NCBI GenBank assembly: GCA_037419475.1
Contig: JAXYYF010000053.1
Coordinates: 1 to 13,896, forward strand
DNA from: Hominicoprocola sp037419475
GTDB taxonomy: Bacteria; Bacillota; Clostridia; Oscillospirales; Oscillospiraceae
DNA: 13,896 nt
Reading direction: 5' to 3'
The translations under genes and the position numbers were made by a program. The notes under the pieces are model-generated. The model did not search any database and was not told where the DNA came from. It saw only the letters and a list, made by a program, of their open reading frames with translations. Of the stretch, positions 13,156 to 13,896 are shown piece by piece. The stretch's first letter is position 1. Every line of letters begins with the position of its first letter.

Positions 13156-13896
13156 ATGAGCAAGACCTATATTCCTGTCTCGTACCATACGCCGCTGAGC
13201 GTCTATGAAATGCAGCGCGCCATCGAATTTATCAAGAGCAATTTTCAGGTCAACCTGAGCAACGCGCTGAATTTGCGCCGCGTTTCCGCTCCCCTTTTCG
13301 TGGAGGAGAACTCCGGTCTGAACGATAACCTCAACGGAGTGGAGCGCCCCGTCAGCTTTGATATCCCCGATGTCGGCAAGAATGCGCAGGTCGTGCAGAG
13401 CCTCGCCAAGTGGAAGCGTCTGGCGCTCAAGCGCTATCAGTTCAATGTCGGCAAGGGTCTTTTCACCGATATGAACGCCATCCGCCGCGACGAGGAGCTT
13501 GACAACATTCACTCCGTTTACGTTGACCAGTGGGACTGGGAAAAGGTCATTGACATCTCCGACCGCAACGTCGCCTATCTCAAGCGCACGGTGCGCGACA
13601 TCGTCGGCGCCATCGCCGAAACGAACGATGCGCTGGGCATCGCCTTTCCGAGTCTGCACACCCAGCTTTCCCGCGAGGTGTATTTCATCACCACGCAGGA
13701 GCTGGAGGATCTCTACCCCGAGCTGACGCCAAAGCAGCGCGAGGATGCCGTCTGCCGTGAGCACGGCACTGTGTTCCTGATGCAGATCGGCAGCGTGCTC
13801 CGCTCCGGGATCAAGCATGACGGCCGCGCTCCCGATTATGACGACTGGGCACTCAACGGCGATCTGCTGTTCTGGAACGACGTCCTCGGCCGCTCG
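13156..13896 (+). CDS. asnA: Aspartate--ammonia ligase (asparagine synthetase A), 3' end cut off by window edge
   Basis: AsnA makes asparagine from aspartate, ammonia and ATP in the cytoplasm and is structurally related to class II aminoacyl-tRNA synthetases. ATG 13156 is preceded by AAGGAGTGAG, about 6-10 bases away. 247 residues are visible without a stop; the family is about 330-340 residues, so roughly 90 C-terminal residues lie outside. Recognisable stretches are the N-terminal helix MQRAIEFIKSNF, VSAPLFV...GLNDNLNGVERPV, VVQSLAKWKRLAL, GKGLFTDMNAIRRDE, SVYVDQWDWEKV, and near the window end RAPDYDDWALNGDLLFWN. They follow the order of E. coli AsnA. The gene is divergent from the YkvI-like gene, with about 42 bases between the two -35 elements. 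Use of free ammonia rather than glutamine is a family property, not seen here. Confidence 0.95.
   Translation, partial: MSKTYIPVSYHTPLSVYEMQRAIEFIKSNFQVNLSNALNLRRVSAPLFVEENSGLNDNLNGVERPVSFDIPDVGKNAQVVQSLAKWKRLALKRYQFNVGKGLFTDMNAIRRDEELDNIHSVYVDQWDWEKVIDISDRNVAYLKRTVRDIVGAIAETNDALGIAFPSLHTQLSREVYFITTQELEDLYPELTPKQREDAVCREHGTVFLMQIGSVLRSGIKHDGRAPDYDDWALNGDLLFWNDVLGRS

Noticed and set aside
13078..13818. A 246-codon minus-strand open frame opposite asnA
   Set aside because: The plus strand encodes AsnA, with promoter and ribosome site in place; the minus frame would remove that assignment and has no supporting features.

Overview
The window is chromosomal DNA of a GC-rich member of the Clostridia, most likely an Oscillospiraceae/Ruminococcaceae-type Firmicute. 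This is inferred from the mix of a SpoIIM-family protein, an SLH-domain surface protein, a TagO/WecA-like enzyme of cell-wall polymer synthesis, AsnA-type asparagine synthetase, strong AGGAGG-like ribosome sites and GC-rich codon use. No rRNA, tRNA, CRISPR array, insertion sequence or phage gene is visible. Genes are tightly packed and every gap is under 300 bases.

Layout. Positions 2-747 (+) hold the end of an operon with two small proline-rich proteins of unknown function. A bidirectional terminator (753-785) separates them from a convergent minus-strand operon, trpS - tagO/wecA-like transferase - LolA-fold-like membrane-anchored protein (3744 down to 775). trpS is divergent from gltX (+, 3917-5404), and two sigma-A-type promoters lie back to back between them. 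gltX is translationally coupled to a SpoIIM/DUF95-family membrane protein (5404-6027). A near-perfect bidirectional terminator (6041-6075) follows and is shared with a second large minus-strand operon.

That operon (11724 down to 6094) encodes a MacAB-type tripartite-like ABC system: a membrane-fusion/adaptor protein, a LolD/MacB-like ATPase and a MacB/FtsX-like permease, then a secreted protein with three SLH domains. Every junction overlaps or is within 14 bases. It has its own extended -10 promoter and, just upstream, a perfect 10+4+10 palindrome placed where an activator would bind. Upstream again are a YkvI-like membrane protein (-, 12967-11870) and, divergent from it, the 5' three quarters of asnA (+, 13156 to the window edge); both have clear promoters.

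Working together. The first minus-strand operon and the MacAB-SLH operon both concern the cell envelope: TagO-type enzymes start the wall polymers to which SLH domains usually bind. The two tRNA synthetases and AsnA are housekeeping genes of protein synthesis and amino-acid supply. The most distinctive items are the adaptor, which appears to contain two complete adaptor modules in tandem, its co-transcribed SLH protein with an unrecognised C-terminal region, and the palindrome controlling that operon. I do not see a clearly new defence or mobile system.
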